DNA from: Deinococcus marmoris
GTDB lineage: Bacteria > Deinococcota > Deinococci > Deinococcales > Deinococcaceae
NCBI RefSeq assembly: GCF_001949125.1
Contig: NZ_MSTI01000005.1
Coordinates: forward strand, 1-64,000
DNA length: 64,000 nucleotides
Direction: 5' to 3'
This document shows, in pieces, positions 61,741 through 64,000 of this stretch. The notes under the pieces are model-generated. The model did not search any database, was not told where the DNA came from, and was given only the letters and a program-made list of their open reading frames with translations. A program made the position numbers and the translations under genes. Position 1 is the first letter of the stretch; every line of letters starts with the position of its first letter.

Positions 61741-63240
61741 ATGCTGGCCCGCGCCCGTAGCGTGGCCCTGATCGGTGTGGACGCCGTCGCCGTGGAAGTC
61801 GAGGTGGACGTCTCGCCGGGTCTGCCCGCCTTCACCGTCGTGGGGTTGCCCGATCAGGCGGTCAGTGAGGCGCGAGAGCGGGTGCGGGCGGCGATTCGGA
61901 ACGCGGGACTGCCTTTTCCGGCGGCGCGCATCACGGTCAACCTGGCCCCGGCGGACCTGCGGAAAGAGGGACCGCTGTATGACCTCCCTATCGCGCTGGG
62001 CGTGCTGGCGGCCCAGGACCTGCTGCCCGCGCGGGCGCTGGACGGCCTGCTCTGTGCGGGAGAACTGGCGCTGGACGGCAGCCTGCGGCCCATTGCCGGG
62101 GCCGTCAATCTGGCCCTGCTGGCCTCCTCGCTGAAGCTGCCCGCCCTGCTGCCGGAAGGCAACGCGCGTGAGGCGGCTCTCATCGAGGGCCTGACCGTCT
62201 ACGGCGCAAGGACATTGCTGGAGGCGGTGGCCCACCTGAGCGGACGTGCCGAACTCCCAGTCACGCCTGCCCCGGAGGCCGAAGACGACTCCGGCCTGCA
62301 CCTCGATCTGGCCGACCTGAAGGGACAGGCGGCGGCGCGGCGGGCGCTGGAAGTCTCGCTGGCGGGGGGGCATAACCTCCTGCTCGTCGGCTCTCCGGGC
62401 AGTGGCAAGACCATGCTGGCCCGCCGCGCGCCGGGGCTGCTGCCGCCGCTGACGCGCGCCGAGGCGCTGGAGGTCACGCGCATCCACTCGGCGGCGGGCG
62501 TCCTGAACCTGCGCGGCGGCCTGAGCCTGGGTGCGCCGTATCGAGCGCCTCACCACACGGTTTCGGATGCGGGATTGATCGGCGGCGGCAGCATTCCGCG
62601 CCCTGGCGAGGTCAGTCTGGCCCACCGGGGAATCTTATTTTTAGACGAGTTTCCCGAATTCAGCCGCAAGGCCCTGGAAACCCTGCGCCAGCCGCTGGAA
62701 GACGGCACGGTCACGATCAGCCGGGCGCGGGCTACGGTGGAGTATCCGGCACGCTTTCAACTGATCGCGGCCATGAATCCATGCCCCTGCGGACACCTCG
62801 GGGACCCCGAAAAGGGCTGCACCTGCACGTCTTCCGAACGGACGCGCTATGCCGCCAGAATCAGTGGGCCACTGCTGGACCGATTGGATATCGTCTGTCG
62901 CGTCCCTCGTCTGACGGTAGATGAGCTGACGCGTGCGCCGGAGCCGGAGGCGTCGGCCCCAGTTCGGGCACGAATCGCGGCGGCGCGCACAAGGATGGTG
63001 GAACGCCAGGGCATCCGTAACGCCGATCTGGCCGGACAGGCGCTGCGAAAGTTTGCCCCGCTGGCCCCCGGCCCGGAAAACTTCATCCGTGCGGCGGCGC
63101 GGCAACTGGGCCTGACCGGGCGCGGCTTTGACCGCGTGCTGCGCGTGGCCCGCACGGTGGCGGACCTGGGCGGCGAAGCGGACGTGCGCGAGACCCATCT
63201 GGCCGAGGCAGTCACCTACAGGCCACGCGAGCTGACCTGA
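61741..63240 (+). CDS. comM: YifB/ComM family Mg-chelatase-like AAA+ ATPase
   Basis: ComM is a hexameric branch-migration helicase that helps integrate transformed DNA. The 499-residue protein has the N-terminal Lon-protease-S5-like domain (1-180), Walker [10 protein letters not shown] (near K222), Walker [11 protein letters not shown], the Cys-rich [13 protein letters not shown]...CTCT block that binds zinc, and the C-terminal Mg-chelatase domain. Length and order are normal. Deinococcus species are often naturally transformable, which fits. The GC-rich leader hairpin suggests translation control. Confidence 0.95.
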   Translation: MLARARSVALIGVDAVAVEVEVDVSPGLPAFTVVGLPDQAVSEARERVRAAIRNAGLPFPAARITVNLAPADLRKEGPLYDLPIALGVLAAQDLLPARALDGLLCAGELALDGSLRPIAGAVNLALLASSLKLPALLPEGNAREAALIEGLTVYGARTLLEAVAHLSGRAELPVTPAPEAEDDSGLHLDLADLKGQAAARRALEVSLAGGHNLLLVGSPGSGKTMLARRAPGLLPPLTRAEALEVTRIHSAAGVLNLRGGLSLGAPYRAPHHTVSDAGLIGGGSIPRPGEVSLAHRGILFLDEFPEFSRKALETLRQPLEDGTVTISRARATVEYPARFQLIAAMNPCPCGHLGDPEKGCTCTSSERTRYAARISGPLLDRLDIVCRVPRLTVDELTRAPEPEASAPVRARIAAARTRMVERQGIRNADLAGQALRKFAPLAPGPENFIRAAARQLGLTGRGFDRVLRVARTVADLGGEADVRETHLAEAVTYRPRELT

Positions 63241-63261
63241 TGGACCTTCGGCCTAACCCGG

Positions 63262-63299
63262 AGCGCTGTAACTCCCGGAGCGCTTCAACACAGAGCGCT
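63262..63299. repeat. Three AGCGCT palindromes between convergent genes
   Basis: AGCGCT occurs at 63262, 63279 and 63294, allowing alternative hairpins between comM and the acidic protein gene. It may work as a two-way terminator; there is no T-run. Confidence 0.4.
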
Positions 63300-63643
63300 C
63301 AGCTCTCGCTGGTGCCCCGGTCCCGGTCCGGCATGGGCGCGTTCACGTCATCCTCGTCGGCCAGTCCGAAGCCGCCGCGCCCAGCGTCGCCTGCGCGGGT
63401 TTCGTCGGTGGGGTCCACCGGACCACTGCCCTCCTCGATCAGGGCTTCAGGATTGATCACGGCGGGAAAGCCAGCCGAGCCGCCTGTTCCGCCGCTCACG
63501 ATGACGGGGATAAAGTCGGCCTCGTCTGCCAGATCACGTCTGGCCTCGCCCGGCACCGGGGAGTTGACACGGTTGCCTTCCTCGCTCTCGACTTCCTCGA
63601 CGCTCTTGCCCAGCGGTTTGTCGCCGTATCGGTTATCCGTCAT
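63299..63643 (-). CDS. Acidic hypothetical protein, first of two paralogs
   Basis: The 114-residue protein is acidic, Gly/Asp-rich and probably largely unstructured (GKSVEEVESEEGNRVNSPVP at 12-31, tail DRDRGTSES). A paralog with the same GKSVE...EEGNRVNSPVPGE block lies just upstream. Function unknown; no start signal beyond ATG 63643 is strong. Confidence 0.65.
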   Translation of the reverse strand: MTDNRYGDKPLGKSVEEVESEEGNRVNSPVPGEARRDLADEADFIPVIVSGGTGGSAGFPAVINPEALIEEGSGPVDPTDETRAGDAGRGGFGLADEDDVNAPMPDRDRGTSES

Positions 63644-63748
63644 GCCCGCAGTCTGGTTGAGCGCAGGAACATCCGGGTGAAGCGGGCCTGCACCTTTCCT
63701 TATGCTGGTTTTTCTGCCGCCCGTTTTCCTGCCGCTTGGCAGTCCCGC

Positions 63749-64000
63749 TCAGCTCTCGCTGTTTTCGCTGCTCTGCCCGGCGTCGGGGCCGGCCTGCGCC
63801 CGGTCACGGCGTTCCTCCACCATCACGCTGTCGGTCAGCAGGGTGTCCGGGCTGACCACACCGGGATTGGTGCTGGTGTTGCTGTTGGAGACAGCGGGAA
63901 TCACGGCCACCGTTTCCTCGTCCTGGCGAATCTGTTCGCCCGGCACCGGGGAGTTGACGCGGTTGCCCTCCTCGCCCTCGATGGCCTCGACGCTTTTGCC
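63749..64000 (-). CDS. Acidic hypothetical protein, second paralog (cut by right window edge)
   Basis: The frame continues beyond the window; 83 residues of the C-terminal part are visible. They begin GKSVEAIEGEEGNRVNSPVP and end SSENSES, closely matching the gene at 63299. A tandem duplication is evident. The N-terminus lies outside. Confidence 0.65.
   Translation of the reverse strand, partial: GKSVEAIEGEEGNRVNSPVPGEQIRQDEETVAVIPAVSNSNTSTNPGVVSPDTLLTDSVMVEERRDRAQAGPDAGQSSENSES

Overview
The window looks like a chromosomal segment of a Deinococcus species. It is GC-rich and carries a KamA-type lysine 2,3-aminomutase, S8 protease lipoproteins, a SpoIID/LytB lipoprotein next to an OstA/LptD-like protein, and several start codons placed directly behind a TANNNT -10 box, as in leaderless Deinococcus transcripts. 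Species identity is an inference from gene content and style, not from a marker gene.

Layout. 0-10 kb is ordinary metabolism: a transposase 3' end, an Lrp/AsnC regulator with a coupled partner, kamA and a class III aminotransferase (separated by an intervening-sequence-like four-helix-bundle cassette with inverted-repeat ends), RraA-like, XdhC-like plus MFS transporter, a free-standing B12-binding subunit, and cmk-plsC. 9.8-21 kb is a secreted-protease cluster on the minus strand: three S8 subtilase lipoproteins and two Ig-domain lipoproteins. One subtilase has lost the catalytic His and Ser, while its neighbour and closest relative keeps them. The two Ig lipoproteins share a duplicated promoter-to-N-terminus block. 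21-24 kb holds a small lipoprotein, two tandem alpha/beta hydrolases and tRNA-Glu.

24.35-46.71 kb is a genomic island inserted in tRNA-Ile(GAU). A 124-bp segment starting in the tRNA anticodon arm and running through the tRNA terminator is repeated at both ends with one mismatch. A tyrosine integrase sits just inside the left end, behind three 13-bp repeats spaced exactly 22 bp apart that copy the tRNA anticodon arm. Cargo: an HTH plus PD-(D/E)xK-like nuclease, a D5-like ATPase coupled to a 52-residue hydrophobic peptide, and a defence-type module. That module comprises a SNF2-type helicase with a DUF3883-like end, a DUF1156 adenine methylase, an unknown 179-residue protein and a HEPN-DUF499 ATPase, with two divergent unknown genes (one glycine-zipper, membrane-like) in its middle. 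Further right are a strong promoter with a structured leader before two small genes, and a NERD nuclease fused to a coiled coil and a DUF697-like membrane region. I infer anti-phage or anti-plasmid function for the module from family knowledge; nothing in the sequence proves it.

46.8-64 kb is core chromosome: gltD, an NTF2-like gene and gltB (glutamate synthase), a lipoprotein, the SpoIID/LytB lipoprotein coupled to the LptD-like protein, an FAD oxidoreductase, tatA, comM behind an unusual leader hairpin, and two related acidic proteins, the last cut by the window edge.
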